In this document: in pieces, positions 47,546-57,043 of the stretch | How positions within the stretch are numbered: the first letter of the stretch is position 1 | How the letters are laid out: the number at the start of each line of letters is the position of its first letter | NCBI RefSeq assembly: GCF_020172685.1 | Contig: NZ_CP083986.1 | Coordinates: 2,650,487-2,714,486 of the forward strand | DNA length: 64,000 bases | DNA from: [Mycobacterium] nativiensis | Lineage (GTDB): Bacteria; Actinomycetota; Actinomycetes; Mycobacteriales; Mycobacteriaceae | Direction: 5' to 3' | Position numbers and translations under genes: made by a program | The notes under the pieces: generated by a model | The model's database searches: none | The model's input: only the letters and a program-made list of their open reading frames with translations | Told to the model about the DNA's origin: nothing

Positions 47546-49219
47546 TTACAGGCCTCGGTCGCCCAGCCAGCCGTGGATTCGTTCGGCCACGGCTTCCCAG
47601 CCCGGCTCAAGCATCATGTTGTGCCCCATGTCGGGGAAGAACTCCGCTTCGGTGCGGTAGGCGCGCGCGGTCGCCCGCACCTCTTTGCGGGTGTGGGCGC
47701 CGTCCTGCTCTGCTCCCAACACCAGCAGCGGTGTCGTCACCCGGTCCGGGTGCGGCAGTTTGAGCACCAGGCAGTCGACACTGACCCGGGAACTGTCCTC
47801 CTGCAAACGGGCCGCGCAGTCGGCGACGACGTCTTCAGGGGTGTTGGCGGAAAAGAACTTCTCCCGCGCCTGAGCCGGAGTATTGATGTACTGCAACGAC
47901 TTTCCGGTGAACGCCATCTTGACGGCCTGCCCCGGACGGCGCCGCAGCCAGCGCAGGCTCGACCCGTAGTTGCCCTGCGGGGGAATCGAGGCCATCAGCA
48001 CGCCGGCCGGCGCGGTGTTGGTCTCCAGGTACTTCTGCACGATCAGCCCACCCATCGAGTGGCCGATCACCACCGGGGGCACCTGCAGGCTGTCGGCGAC
48101 CGACTTGACGTCGGCGACGTAGTCATCGACGGTGCAGTCTCGCAGCGGCTTGTCGATCGCGCTTTGGCCGTGACCGCGGAAGCTGACCGCCACCGCACGA
48201 TAGCCGTGGTCGGCGAAGTAGCCGAGGAAATGCTCGTTCCAGCACCAGGCAGCGTGCCAGGCCCCGTGAACGAACAACAGTGGAACAGGATGGGCCTCGC
48301 TGACACAGCCCTTGTCGATCACCTCAAGCAACACACTGCTCCCCCTGTCCGGCGCGCGGCCGTCCCCTGGACTCGACGATAACCGGGTTGTCCCCCGACC
48401 CTGGTTGCGAGTTGACAATGGAGTACGCCGCGCCAGCAACGGTAGCAGCGGCTCATGCGGCAAGACCCGGTACGCCGACACCAGCAGCCGATTCGCCCAC
48501 CCCGGCGTGACCCGGCCCTTGCCCGCGGTCAGCCCGTCGATCGCCGCCCGCGCAACCTGGTCCACCGACTTCCACATGACGCCGGGAAGGACGTTCTTTC
48601 GTTCGCCTTCACGGAACCCGGCGGTGGCATCCAATTGGGTGTCGACCGGTCCCGGACACAGCGTCGTCGCAGTGACCCCGGTACCGCGCAACTCACTGCG
48701 CAGGCTCTCGGTGTACGAGGCGACGAACGCCTTGGCCGCACCGTAGGTCGCCTGCCCCGGCAGCGGGCCGAATCCGGCCACCGACGACACATTCAGCACG
48801 GCCCCCTGCCCTCGGGCCACCATGCCGGGCAGGAATCGGCTGCACAGATCGACGACAGCCGCCACATCGACCTCGACCAGGTCCAGTTGACGCTCGGGCT
48901 CTGTTTTGGCGGCCAGTGCCACCACCGACAGACCCGCGTTGTTGACCAGCACCTCCGGTACCAGGCCTAATGCCGCGATCCGATCCGGCAGCGCGGCACG
49001 CTCGGCTCGGCGGGACAGGTCGGCGGGCAGGACGTGCACCGGGTGCGGACTCAACTCGGCGGCGAGCGCGTGCAGTCGTTCGGCGTTACGCGCGACCACG
49101 ATCAGTTGGTGGCCGCGCCGGGCGAACTCACGCGCCATCGCAGCGCCGATCCCCGACGAAGCGCCGGTGATTATCACGGCCCTGTCATCGCTCGGTGCCG
49201 GTACACCCACGGGCCCCAC
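47546..49219 (-). CDS. SDR-alpha/beta-hydrolase fusion
   Basis: A continuous frame encodes an SDR (about residues 1-260; IITGASSGIGAAMA, NVSSVAGFGPL and YGAAKAF) followed by an alpha/beta hydrolase (about residues 300-557; VHGAWHAAWCW, GHSMGGLIVQ and DMGHNMML). The 40-residue linker is Arg/Ser-rich. A GTG at 48334 preceded by GGGGGAG could start the hydrolase separately (262 aa), so two proteins may be made. GTG 49219 is chosen for the SDR start; a TTG at 49288 gives a longer form. Function unknown: oxidation plus ester hydrolysis of a lipid is plausible. Confidence 0.8.
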   Translation of the reverse strand: MGPVGVPAPSDDRAVIITGASSGIGAAMAREFARRGHQLIVVARNAERLHALAAELSPHPVHVLPADLSRRAERAALPDRIAALGLVPEVLVNNAGLSVVALAAKTEPERQLDLVEVDVAAVVDLCSRFLPGMVARGQGAVLNVSSVAGFGPLPGQATYGAAKAFVASYTESLRSELRGTGVTATTLCPGPVDTQLDATAGFREGERKNVLPGVMWKSVDQVARAAIDGLTAGKGRVTPGWANRLLVSAYRVLPHEPLLPLLARRTPLSTRNQGRGTTRLSSSPGDGRAPDRGSSVLLEVIDKGCVSEAHPVPLLFVHGAWHAAWCWNEHFLGYFADHGYRAVAVSFRGHGQSAIDKPLRDCTVDDYVADVKSVADSLQVPPVVIGHSMGGLIVQKYLETNTAPAGVLMASIPPQGNYGSSLRWLRRRPGQAVKMAFTGKSLQYINTPAQAREKFFSANTPEDVVADCAARLQEDSSRVSVDCLVLKLPHPDRVTTPLLVLGAEQDGAHTRKEVRATARAYRTEAEFFPDMGHNMMLEPGWEAVAERIHGWLGDRGL

Positions 49220-49340
49220 CCTAATCCCCCGCGGTTGCCGCGACGAACGTCTGGCAAATAATCGCCACCTCGACAGGCGCTGGGACAAGTTCCTGTGTAC
49301 GCTGACGCGGACATGTGTGTGATGTAAATGGGGGAACTTG

Positions 49341-50426
49341 ATGACACGCTCTAGCTATCGGTGGATGACAGTCGGTTTGTTGGCGGGGGGCTGCGCCGGC
49401 ATGCTGGGACTGACCGCCGCGATCAACCCGTCGGTTGCCCACGGCCAGGACAGCGGCACCGCGTTGATCATGGGTTACGTGATGACGCCCGATCCCGGCT
49501 CGGTTTACGACCAGCGGGTCATGGATCTGTTCATCAACCCCCCGCACCCGTTTGCCGGCCAGTCGGTCTACCCCGGGTACACCCCGGTGGTCGAGCCGCT
49601 GAACCCGACGGATTACGGACAGAGCCTGCTGGACGCCGCTCAGAAACTGAACCAGGACATCGCCAAACATCTGGAGGACGGGCCGGTCACGGTCTTCGGC
49701 GTCTCGTCCACGACATCGATCGCCACCCAGGCGATGATCGATCTCGCCCAGGCCGGCAGCAACGCGCCTGATCCGGCTGATCTGCACTTCGTGCTGGTCG
49801 AGAACCTGAACAATCCCAACGGCGGGATCATGACCCGCTTTCCGGACAACCCGATGATGAGCCTGCCCGCCACCCCGTCGGATTCGCCGTACACCACTGA
49901 CGTCTACAACTTCGAGTACAGCGGCGCCAGCGACTTCCCGAAGTATCTGACGAACCTGCTGGCGGTGGCGAACTCGATGGCGGGCTACGTCTACCTCCAC
50001 CCGTACCTGATCACCGGCTACCCGAGCTCGTGGGACCCGAGCTCGATGGCCGACGCGGTGCAGCTTCCGATGTCCGAGGGCTACGACGGGGCCACCTCGT
50101 TCTACCTGATCCCCACCATGAACCTGCCGCTGCTCGAGCCCATGCGGCAGTTCCCGCTGTTCGGGCCGGCGATGGCCGACCTGATTCAGCCCGCTCTGCG
50201 GGTGCTGATCGACCTGGGCTACGACCGCTCGGATCCGGCCGACATCGCCACACCGGCGACCTTCAGCATGCCGACGATCGATTGGGACCTGGTGTCCCAG
50301 AACCTCCAACTGGGCTTCGAGCAGGGCTGGACGGCCGCGCAGGTCGACCTGGGGATGCTGCCGCAGACGGCGCTGCCCGACCTGTACCCCTATCTGCCGG
50401 ACATCTCGGGCCTGATCGCGGGATAA
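49341..50426 (+). CDS. exported PE-PPE-domain hydrolase-like protein
   Basis: Protein of 361 aa with a signal peptide (through SVAHGQD, about residue 36) and a PE-PPE domain (serine hydrolase fold). Blocks include ALIMGYVMTPDPG, QSVYPGYTPVVEPLNPT and the nucleophile elbow VFGVSSTTSIATQAM. PE-PPE domains usually sit behind PE or PPE regions; here the domain is free, with its own signal peptide. It may act on acyl esters in the envelope. ATG 49341 follows GGGGAAC. It converges on the first of three large paralogues. Confidence 0.87.
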   Translation: MTRSSYRWMTVGLLAGGCAGMLGLTAAINPSVAHGQDSGTALIMGYVMTPDPGSVYDQRVMDLFINPPHPFAGQSVYPGYTPVVEPLNPTDYGQSLLDAAQKLNQDIAKHLEDGPVTVFGVSSTTSIATQAMIDLAQAGSNAPDPADLHFVLVENLNNPNGGIMTRFPDNPMMSLPATPSDSPYTTDVYNFEYSGASDFPKYLTNLLAVANSMAGYVYLHPYLITGYPSSWDPSSMADAVQLPMSEGYDGATSFYLIPTMNLPLLEPMRQFPLFGPAMADLIQPALRVLIDLGYDRSDPADIATPATFSMPTIDWDLVSQNLQLGFEQGWTAAQVDLGMLPQTALPDLYPYLPDISGLIAG

Positions 50427-50439
50427 CCGCACAGTTGTC

Positions 50440-50482
50440 AGTCGAAGGGCCGGCCGGGTTGAACCCGGCCGGCCCTTCGACT
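50440..50482. terminator. bidirectional terminator hairpin
   Basis: A perfect 21-bp inverted repeat (50440-50460 and 50462-50482) with a single-base centre lies between two converging stops. It is GC-rich and should end transcription from both sides: the PE-PPE gene and paralogue 1. Confidence 0.8.
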
Positions 50483-50495
50483 TATGTCGGGGTGA

Positions 50496-51851
50496 CTATG
50501 CCGGCGTGACGTCGAAGAGGGCGTCCCACAGCCCCTGGATGTCGAACGGCCCGATGATCCCGATGTTGTCGGCGATGTTGAACAGGTAGTTGCCGAGGAA
50601 GTCGTGAATCTGGTCGACGGTGGGCAGGTACGGGGTGGTGTCGATCGCCGGGTCGTCCGGCAGCGGGTTCTTCAGGTCGAGCAAGACGGTGCCCAACCGC
50701 CACAGCCATGCTTCGTATTCGATGATCTCCGGTGTGGAGACATTGGCCGTGCCGTCGTCGTAGGCCGACAGCCATTCGTCGATGACGGGGTTGCCGGGCC
50801 ATAGGTCACCGATGGCTTTCGCCAACAGGTAGTAGCTGGGCATGTTCCAGTCGTTGGGGTCCATGATGGTGCCCGAGGGGTCGGGCAGCAGGCACGGGCC
50901 GGGACAGAACGGACTGCCCGGGATGAACGGGTTGAATGCGACCAGCACCGACGCGATCAGTGCCTGCACCACCCGGCCGAACTCCACCAGGTCGGGCAGC
51001 TGGAACTTGTCGAAGTCGAACGGCTGCAGCAGGCTGTCGAAGAAATTGATGAACGGCTGGTCGAAGTTCATCTCGTAGTGGCTGCCCGCCCACGGCATCA
51101 GCGGGGCGTTCGGGTCGATATTGGGGTAGTCCTCCGGGTTCAACCCCAGCTGTTCCAGGGTGCGAGTGCCCTCCCAATAGAACCCGTCGTTGGCGAACCC
51201 GATGTTCTCCATCCCCGGCGAATTCGGGTCGAAGTAGTAGGAATTGCCGTTCATCATGTCCGAGAACGGGATCTGAAACCAGTTCTCGATCAACGGAAAC
51301 TTCTGTAGGCCGGTGGCAATCAGCAGGCTCCACAGCCCCTGGTCAATCCAGCTGAAGCCGGTGATGGGACTGGTCGGCATCGCCGGCAGGCAGTCCATGC
51401 CCGCGCAGGTCAGGTTCACCGGGATCTCGACGTTGGCCAGCATGGACAGCTGCTGGGCCAGACCCGGGTAAAAGAATTCTCCCTCGTGACCGGCACCGGA
51501 CAGCTCCGGGAACGGCACCAGCAGCTGAATGATCGACTCAAAGTGGCCTAGGTCGCCGGGATCCTCACCCCAGACGTTGGTCGGACTGCCGACCCACCAC
51601 GGCCCGCTGTAGAGCAGCGACTTCGACATCGTGTCGAGGGCGTGGATCTCGTTCGCCGGGATGTTGACCAGTGCCTGAAACAGGTTCAGCGGCACATTGA
51701 GCAGCGATTCACCGGCGGTCAGGCTCGGCGCGAGCCGGACGGCAGCGGCATCGGCGCCAGGAACCGGCAGCGTCGCCGGAGCGACGGCGATGAGCCCCGC
51801 CATCGTGATGGCCAACCCCGCTGTGGAGTACGTGCGCAGGGCGGCGACCAT
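50496..51851 (-). CDS. large exported protein, unknown family, paralogue 1
   Basis: About 451 aa with an N-terminal hydrophobic leader. I do not recognise the family. Shared blocks in all three copies are LLNVPLNLFQALVNIP, a TNVWGEDPGD-x-GHF block, an LMPWAGSHYEM-type block and a Cys pair in PGSPFCPGPCLLPDPSG. The protein is acidic and Trp/Pro-rich with a C-terminal DVTPA. ATG 51851 is chosen over a GTG-led longer frame. It shares the strand with copies 2 and 3 and faces the PE-PPE gene. Confidence 0.72.
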   Translation of the reverse strand: MVAALRTYSTAGLAITMAGLIAVAPATLPVPGADAAAVRLAPSLTAGESLLNVPLNLFQALVNIPANEIHALDTMSKSLLYSGPWWVGSPTNVWGEDPGDLGHFESIIQLLVPFPELSGAGHEGEFFYPGLAQQLSMLANVEIPVNLTCAGMDCLPAMPTSPITGFSWIDQGLWSLLIATGLQKFPLIENWFQIPFSDMMNGNSYYFDPNSPGMENIGFANDGFYWEGTRTLEQLGLNPEDYPNIDPNAPLMPWAGSHYEMNFDQPFINFFDSLLQPFDFDKFQLPDLVEFGRVVQALIASVLVAFNPFIPGSPFCPGPCLLPDPSGTIMDPNDWNMPSYYLLAKAIGDLWPGNPVIDEWLSAYDDGTANVSTPEIIEYEAWLWRLGTVLLDLKNPLPDDPAIDTTPYLPTVDQIHDFLGNYLFNIADNIGIIGPFDIQGLWDALFDVTPA

Positions 51852-51974
51852 CCCGATGAGTCCTCCAACCACGATTAAAGGCCGTGCCTGAAACGGCACG
51901 ACCTAAGACGGTTTATGCAATCTACCAAAGAAAAACCTAAGCGCAACCGATAGAGGCTGGGCCCCGAAACCACA

Positions 51975-52004
51975 GCAGCCCGGCCGCGAAAACGGCCGGG
52001 CTGC
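51975..52004 (-). terminator. terminator after paralogue 2
   Basis: GCAGCCCGGCCG (51975-51986) pairs with CGGCCGGGCTGC (51993-52004) around a 6-nt loop, 19 bp after the paralogue 2 stop. A terminator for the minus-strand gene is likely. Confidence 0.7.
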
Positions 52005-52022
52005 GGGGGTGTAGCTAGAGGT

Positions 52023-53747
52023 CTAGAAGCCGAACCAGCCCGACATCTCGGCCCACAAAGCGTCGAGTTCGTTGACGAGACCACCCGACGGGTCCATGAA
52101 GCGCAGCAAGTCATCCCAGAGCAGCAGCGAATTCTTGCCGCCGAAGTCGCCGATCACCTGCTCGTCGAGCGGCAGATCGGGGTTCCAGGTCGGCGGCATG
52201 TAGTAGCCGGTGTCGGGATTAATCGGCCATGGACCCAACAGGCCCGGGTCGGTCAACACCCCGCCGTTGACGAGCAGGGCCGGCAGGTACGGGTTGATGG
52301 CCGCCAGATCGTCGATGATCTGGTTGTGCGTCGCCGCATCGAAGGTGAATATCCCGGTCTGCAGAGCAGAAATACCGGCCATGATCTGCTCGTCGGTCCC
52401 GCCGTTGGCATTGCCGATGGAATTCGCCGCTTCCTGCTCGGTCAGGTCGATCCACTGCTGGATCAGTGGGTTGGGAGCGCCGATGGACTGGATCGACTTG
52501 ACGAGGTCAAGGCTGGTCACCCCCCACGGCGGGGAGATCGGCGCCATATTGCACAGTCCCGGGCACATCGGGCTGCCTGGGACGTAGGGGTTGAAGTCGA
52601 CGACCATTCCGGCGATCAGCGCCTTCATCGCCTGGAAGACGTCTTCCGGGCTGACGAAGTGGAAGCCGGTGAGCGGGTCGTTGCCGTTGACGCTCCAGTC
52701 GACCGGCTGCATCAGGCTGTCGAACCACTTCTGCATGGGGCCGAACGGGTCCAGCTTGAAGGTGAGGCCCGCCCACGGCATGAGGTTGATCTGGTTGCCG
52801 TACTCGTCGAGGACGGGCTGGCCGTTTTCGTCGAGAAGCGGATGCGTGCCCGGGTAGCCGAAGCCGGGCTGAGCCTCACCGGACCATGGGCTCCCGCCGT
52901 ACATGGGCCCGCCCGGCACCGCGCCGCCCTCACCGACACCGGCGTCCGGGTTGGCGATGCCGCCGGAGGTGGGGTTGTCCGGGTCGCTGAACGGGCTGTC
53001 CGGGAATTTGTAGCCGTTCAACATGTCCTGGATCGGCACCTTGAGCCAGTACTTGAACAGGTCCAGCTGATTGTCGTCGTTGGGGAAGTTGGTGAACTTC
53101 TTGAAGAAGTTCAGCGTCGCATCCAAGGCGGTCAGCCCGGTGATCGGCTCGACCGGAGACATCGGGTAGCACTGGATCGAGTCACACGAGGCGCTGATCG
53201 GCAGCAGGGCCGCGGCGAACATCGCGAACTGCTGGCCCCAGCCCGCGGTGCCGTTGGCCAGGGCATCCGGGTCGATCGTGGGGTCGTACAGGCCGGAGAG
53301 CTGGGGCGCGAACGGGAACAGGAAGTCCATGACCGCCATGAAGTGGCCCGGGTCGCCCGGGTCCTCGCCCCAGATGTTGGTGGCGCTGGGGGTGAACCAG
53401 TTCCCGGTGAAGAAGAACGAGTTGGCCAGCACGTTGGTGGCCGACACCTCGTTGAAGGGAATGTTGACGAGGCCCTGGAACAGGTTGAACGGGATGTTGA
53501 AGATGGAAGCCTCGGCTGCGAGCTGCACCGCCCGCTCGGCGACGTCCAGGCCGCTCTTCCACGGCGCGACCGGTGCGACCGGGGAGATCGCCACAACGCT
53601 CGCGGCGGCAACGACGGCACCCGCCGTCATGTGGCGGCGCTGAGGCACCGCACGATGTGCACCGGCGATCGCGTATCGACGCTCCGGCACCGCACGGTGC
53701 CGACCAGCGGTCGTACGCCGACGCGCCTGTGTCACATCATGCTTCAC
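52023..53747 (-). CDS. large exported protein, unknown family, paralogue 2
   Basis: About 574 aa, the longest copy. The Arg-rich start is followed by a hydrophobic segment (about residues 40-60), then FNIPFNLFQGLVNIP, ATNIWGEDPGDPGHFM, a Gly/Pro-rich insert around residues 270-320, LMPWAGLTFKLDPFGPM and PGSPMCPGLCNM. Function unknown. GTG 53747 is chosen because AAGGGGGA lies just before it. Copy 3 is the nearest relative. Confidence 0.72.
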   Translation of the reverse strand: MKHDVTQARRRTTAGRHRAVPERRYAIAGAHRAVPQRRHMTAGAVVAAASVVAISPVAPVAPWKSGLDVAERAVQLAAEASIFNIPFNLFQGLVNIPFNEVSATNVLANSFFFTGNWFTPSATNIWGEDPGDPGHFMAVMDFLFPFAPQLSGLYDPTIDPDALANGTAGWGQQFAMFAAALLPISASCDSIQCYPMSPVEPITGLTALDATLNFFKKFTNFPNDDNQLDLFKYWLKVPIQDMLNGYKFPDSPFSDPDNPTSGGIANPDAGVGEGGAVPGGPMYGGSPWSGEAQPGFGYPGTHPLLDENGQPVLDEYGNQINLMPWAGLTFKLDPFGPMQKWFDSLMQPVDWSVNGNDPLTGFHFVSPEDVFQAMKALIAGMVVDFNPYVPGSPMCPGLCNMAPISPPWGVTSLDLVKSIQSIGAPNPLIQQWIDLTEQEAANSIGNANGGTDEQIMAGISALQTGIFTFDAATHNQIIDDLAAINPYLPALLVNGGVLTDPGLLGPWPINPDTGYYMPPTWNPDLPLDEQVIGDFGGKNSLLLWDDLLRFMDPSGGLVNELDALWAEMSGWFGF

Positions 53748-53934
53748 ATTTCCCCCTTGAGTCCCCACCGAACCGTGACAGCATATAGGTGTCACGGTCC
53801 TGTGTCTAAGCGAGTACGGGTTAATTTACATGGTGTGCGGAATAACGTCTGTTAAGTCGCACATCATGATCATCTTTGGCTTATCTTGTGGTCCAAATCA
53901 GCGGATTCGCCTCATCCGGTTACCGCGTCCGTCC

Positions 53935-54057
53935 AGCTGAGCGTCCTGAACCGACCTGTCTGCGGGTGGTCGGCCCGTAGGGCCCGCGCAGCCAGCCCAA
54001 CGGGACCATATCGCACGGCGCGACCGAGCGCAGAGCGCCGAAGCGCGCCCGAGGCGC
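53935..54057 (-). pseudogene. decayed nitroreductase C-terminal fragment
   Basis: The 326-bp gap between paralogue 2 and paralogue 3 contains a relic of the 3' end of the nitroreductase gene. By eye, 53951-54025 matches 55867-55941 at 63 of 75 positions without gaps. There is no start codon or open frame left. The offset from the paralogue start is 204 bp here and 201 bp in the intact copy, so the relic dates the duplication that made copies 2 and 3. The end coordinates are approximate. Confidence 0.8.
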
Positions 54058-54073
54058 AGTTGATCAGGCGGAC

Positions 54074-55666
54074 CTAGAACCAGCCGCCCACAGCCCCGAG
54101 GCCCAGGGCGTCGAACAGGCCGGTGAACCCGTCCGCGGTTCCCAGCGCGGCGCCGCCCATATCGCCGGTGTCGGTGGCAGCACCGAGCACCGGGGTGAGG
54201 TCGTCGAAGTTCACCGGCTGGTAGCCGGCCAGGTTCGCCAGATCAGCGAAGGTCTGCTGAACCCCGGTCTGCTGCATGAGGTCGATGAGCTGCTGCATCG
54301 CCGGCGACGGCACGAACGCGATCGGGGTGTCGATGTTGGCCGGCGGGTTGTCCGGCGACGGGTTGCCGACGTCGAACCACTGCTGCAGGGACTGCGACAG
54401 CGCATTGTTGACGTCGACCTGATGCGGCGTCGGACCGTTAGCCATCCCGTAGAACGCATTCAACGGGCTGTCCGCATTGGCCTGGGTGAGCCAGTCCTCT
54501 ATATAGGGGTTGCCTGGCCACATCTTGTCCAGCTCGGAGACCAATGCCGGCGGCGTCATCGACGGATTCGCCAGGCAGGTGGTCCCGCAGAACGGGTCCC
54601 CGGGAGACGACGGGTCGTAGGCGATGATCTGGCCCGCGGTCAGGGTCTGCAGGGCCCGGCCGATGTCGTCGAGCGTGGGGATCTGGAAGCCGCTGGCGTA
54701 GGTGTTGAGGTCGACCGGAGCCTGCAGGCTGTTCCAGAAGTTCTGGAACGGGTACAGCGGGTCCAGCTTGAACGTCTCGTTGGACCACGGCATCAGGTTG
54801 ACGGGGTTGCCGTTGCCGTTGACGACTTGATCGGTGCCGGGGACGACGTGAATCCCCTCCGACTGCGTCGCGGCATCCTGAGGCAGGTTGGCGATGTCGG
54901 CCGGGGTGGCCGGGTGGGTGCCCACGAAGCCGAGGGTGGGGTCGCTGGGAACCGAGCCGTCCGGGTTTCCCGCACTGTCGGTTCCGACTCCCATCGAGGG
55001 GTTGATCACGGTGGGAAAGGTATAGCCGTTGAACAGCTCTGCCGGCGACACCTGGAACCAGTTCTGGAACAGCGGATAGGGCTGCAGGCCGGAGAGCGCG
55101 GCGAAGAACCAGAGATTGTGGTCGAGGAAGGCCGAGCCGGTGATCTCGGACGACGGCAGCAGCGGCGCGCTGTAGTCGGCGTCACTGGACGCGCTGGTCG
55201 GGAGCTCGGCATCGGCGAGCAGACTGAGCTGCTGCCCCAGGCCCAGGTGTCCGGCGGCGGCGTCGTCCCAGCTGAACCCGGGGGCCCCCGGTTCCGGGCT
55301 GCCCTGCCCGGAGATCTGAGTGAACGGGAACATCATGTCGACAATGCCCATGAAGTGCCCCGGATCGCCCGGGTCCTCACCCCAGATGTTGGTGGCGCTC
55401 GGCGACCACCAGTTCCCGCTGTAGATCAGTGAGTTGCCGAGAATCGTCATCGCCCCGAGCTCGGTGCTGGGCACGTTGGCCAGCGCCTGGAACAGATTCA
55501 GCGGCACGTTGAGCAACGAGTCTGCCCCGCTGACCAACAGAAGTTCCCGCTCGACGGCGGTCATCCGCGGCAGCGTCGCCACCGGCGCGACCATCGCGGC
55601 GGCCACCACGCCGGCTGCCGCCAGCGCGGCAACCTTCGCCTCGGATGAGTGTTTCGCGACGTACAT
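54074..55666 (-). CDS. large exported protein, unknown family, paralogue 3
   Basis: About 530 aa starting MYVAKHSSEAKVAALAAAGV, with a hydrophobic leader. Family blocks are LLNVPLNLFQALANVP, SATNIWGEDPGDPGHFMG, LMPWSNETFKLDPLYPFQ and PGDPFCGTTCLANPS. The C-terminal third is less alike. No domain is recognised. The family cysteine pair and leader suggest an extracytoplasmic protein. It lies directly downstream of the nitroreductase gene on the same strand. Confidence 0.72.
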   Translation of the reverse strand: MYVAKHSSEAKVAALAAAGVVAAAMVAPVATLPRMTAVERELLLVSGADSLLNVPLNLFQALANVPSTELGAMTILGNSLIYSGNWWSPSATNIWGEDPGDPGHFMGIVDMMFPFTQISGQGSPEPGAPGFSWDDAAAGHLGLGQQLSLLADAELPTSASSDADYSAPLLPSSEITGSAFLDHNLWFFAALSGLQPYPLFQNWFQVSPAELFNGYTFPTVINPSMGVGTDSAGNPDGSVPSDPTLGFVGTHPATPADIANLPQDAATQSEGIHVVPGTDQVVNGNGNPVNLMPWSNETFKLDPLYPFQNFWNSLQAPVDLNTYASGFQIPTLDDIGRALQTLTAGQIIAYDPSSPGDPFCGTTCLANPSMTPPALVSELDKMWPGNPYIEDWLTQANADSPLNAFYGMANGPTPHQVDVNNALSQSLQQWFDVGNPSPDNPPANIDTPIAFVPSPAMQQLIDLMQQTGVQQTFADLANLAGYQPVNFDDLTPVLGAATDTGDMGGAALGTADGFTGLFDALGLGAVGGWF

Positions 55667-55814
55667 GAGTCCCCCCGACCAATGCGCTACAAAGACCGGC
55701 TGAATCTACACCCACGTGGTATGCGGCCACCACTTAAAACAAGCCGTCATCATCTTTATCAGGGAGTTAAAAGGCTTACGCTCCTTTCGGACGCGTCAAT
55801 TCATCCGAAACGGA

Positions 55815-56534
55815 TCATTCGGTCAGCCACGCCCTGTTGCCGTAGCCGTCCAAGTGAACGACCTCCCCGACCGGTCTGCGGGTGGTCGGTCCGTAGCGCC
55901 CGCGCGGCCAGCCCAACGGCACGATGCAGCACGGAGTGACGGCGTGCGGCAGTCCGAGGATGCGCCGCGCCGCACGCTGGCTCCACAGCGGCAACGTGAT
56001 CAGCGAGGCACCCAGCCCCATGGCACGGGCCGCCAGCAGCAGGTTCTGCACGCTGGGGTAGATCGACCCCCAGTAGGCCGACTCGGCGATATGCGGCATC
56101 CGCACCACCGGAAGCCGGCCCTCGCGCGCACCCAGGCGCAGGCAGGCCACCACCAGCACCGGGATCTCGGCGAAGTGGTCGATCTGCCACTCCATGGCCC
56201 GGGCGATGCCGGCGATCGATTCGTCGGTCTTGATCTTGCGCCGCAGCACCACCCCGCGCTGGATCTTCCACGCCTGGCGGTACCGCTTGGCCAATTCCTC
56301 TTTGACCCGGCGGTCCTTGACGACGATGAACTCCCAGTTCTGCCCGTCGTTGCCGGTCGGGGCGCGCAATGCCAGCTCGATGCACTTGAGGATCACCGCG
56401 TCATCGACCGGCTCGGAGTAGACCCGCCGCACCGCACGCTGGGTCATCATCGCCTCACCCAACGGCATGTCGAGGCCAGCCAGCGCGGCGGCCGCGTCAG
56501 GCAGGTGGGTCGGGGTGAAACGCGCGCCCGTCAC
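55815..56534 (-). CDS. nitroreductase-family flavoprotein
   Basis: FMN-dependent nitroreductase-fold oxidoreductase of 239 aa. N-terminal blocks MMTQRAVRRVYSEPVDDAVI and ALRAPTGNDGQNWEFIVV match the family. The native substrate is unknown. GTG 56534 overlaps the DUF2505 stop (GTGA), so it is translationally coupled to that gene; a GTG at 56558 would give a longer form. Its 3' end was copied into the gap at 53935. Confidence 0.88.
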   Translation of the reverse strand: MTGARFTPTHLPDAAAALAGLDMPLGEAMMTQRAVRRVYSEPVDDAVILKCIELALRAPTGNDGQNWEFIVVKDRRVKEELAKRYRQAWKIQRGVVLRRKIKTDESIAGIARAMEWQIDHFAEIPVLVVACLRLGAREGRLPVVRMPHIAESAYWGSIYPSVQNLLLAARAMGLGASLITLPLWSQRAARRILGLPHAVTPCCIVPLGWPRGRYGPTTRRPVGEVVHLDGYGNRAWLTE

Positions 56535-57043
56535 TGGGTGGCCCGATCGCTGACCCACTGCGCGGTGAACCGCTGAATGTCGGGGATGCCGTGGGAGAAC
56601 TCCTTGGCCAGGAAGCCCTCGATCGGTCCACCCACCAGCGGCAGCCGGAACTCGATTTTGCCGGTCAACTCCATCCGAGACCCGCTGTCGGTGGGCTCCA
56701 GCACCGCGATGCCTCCCCCGCCGCCCGGCGCTCCGATCACCGCGACGTCGATATCGCCGGTGACCCGGCCGTCGGCGGCGGGGGTCCAGACCTCGGTGGT
56801 GACGATCTTGAGATCACCGCGGTAGATCTTGGTGAGCATCCCCGGCAGCGCACCGTGCCGCAGATCCTCGGTGACCACCACCCGCACCCCGCCGTCCGGC
56901 TCGACGGTCAGTGAGTCCAGCGCCTTCTCACCGCCGTCGAACTCGGCATTGCGGGCCAGCCAGTAGTCCCGGGAGCCGAACGCAGCCAGAACCTGCTCCA
57001 CAGTGGCCGTCGACTCGAAGACGATGTCGAATGAACGCGACAT
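56531..57043 (-). CDS. DUF2505 (SRPBCC-like) protein
   Basis: Protein of 170 aa with the helix-grip/START-like DUF2505 fold. The family start is MSRSFDIVFESTATVEQVLA, with SRDYWLARNAEFDGGE and a late MELTGKIEFRLPLVGGPI block. It may bind a small hydrophobic ligand. It begins right after the flavodoxin-like stop and overlaps the nitroreductase start, so all three form one operon. Confidence 0.88.
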   Translation of the reverse strand: MSRSFDIVFESTATVEQVLAAFGSRDYWLARNAEFDGGEKALDSLTVEPDGGVRVVVTEDLRHGALPGMLTKIYRGDLKIVTTEVWTPAADGRVTGDIDVAVIGAPGGGGGIAVLEPTDSGSRMELTGKIEFRLPLVGGPIEGFLAKEFSHGIPDIQRFTAQWVSDRATQ

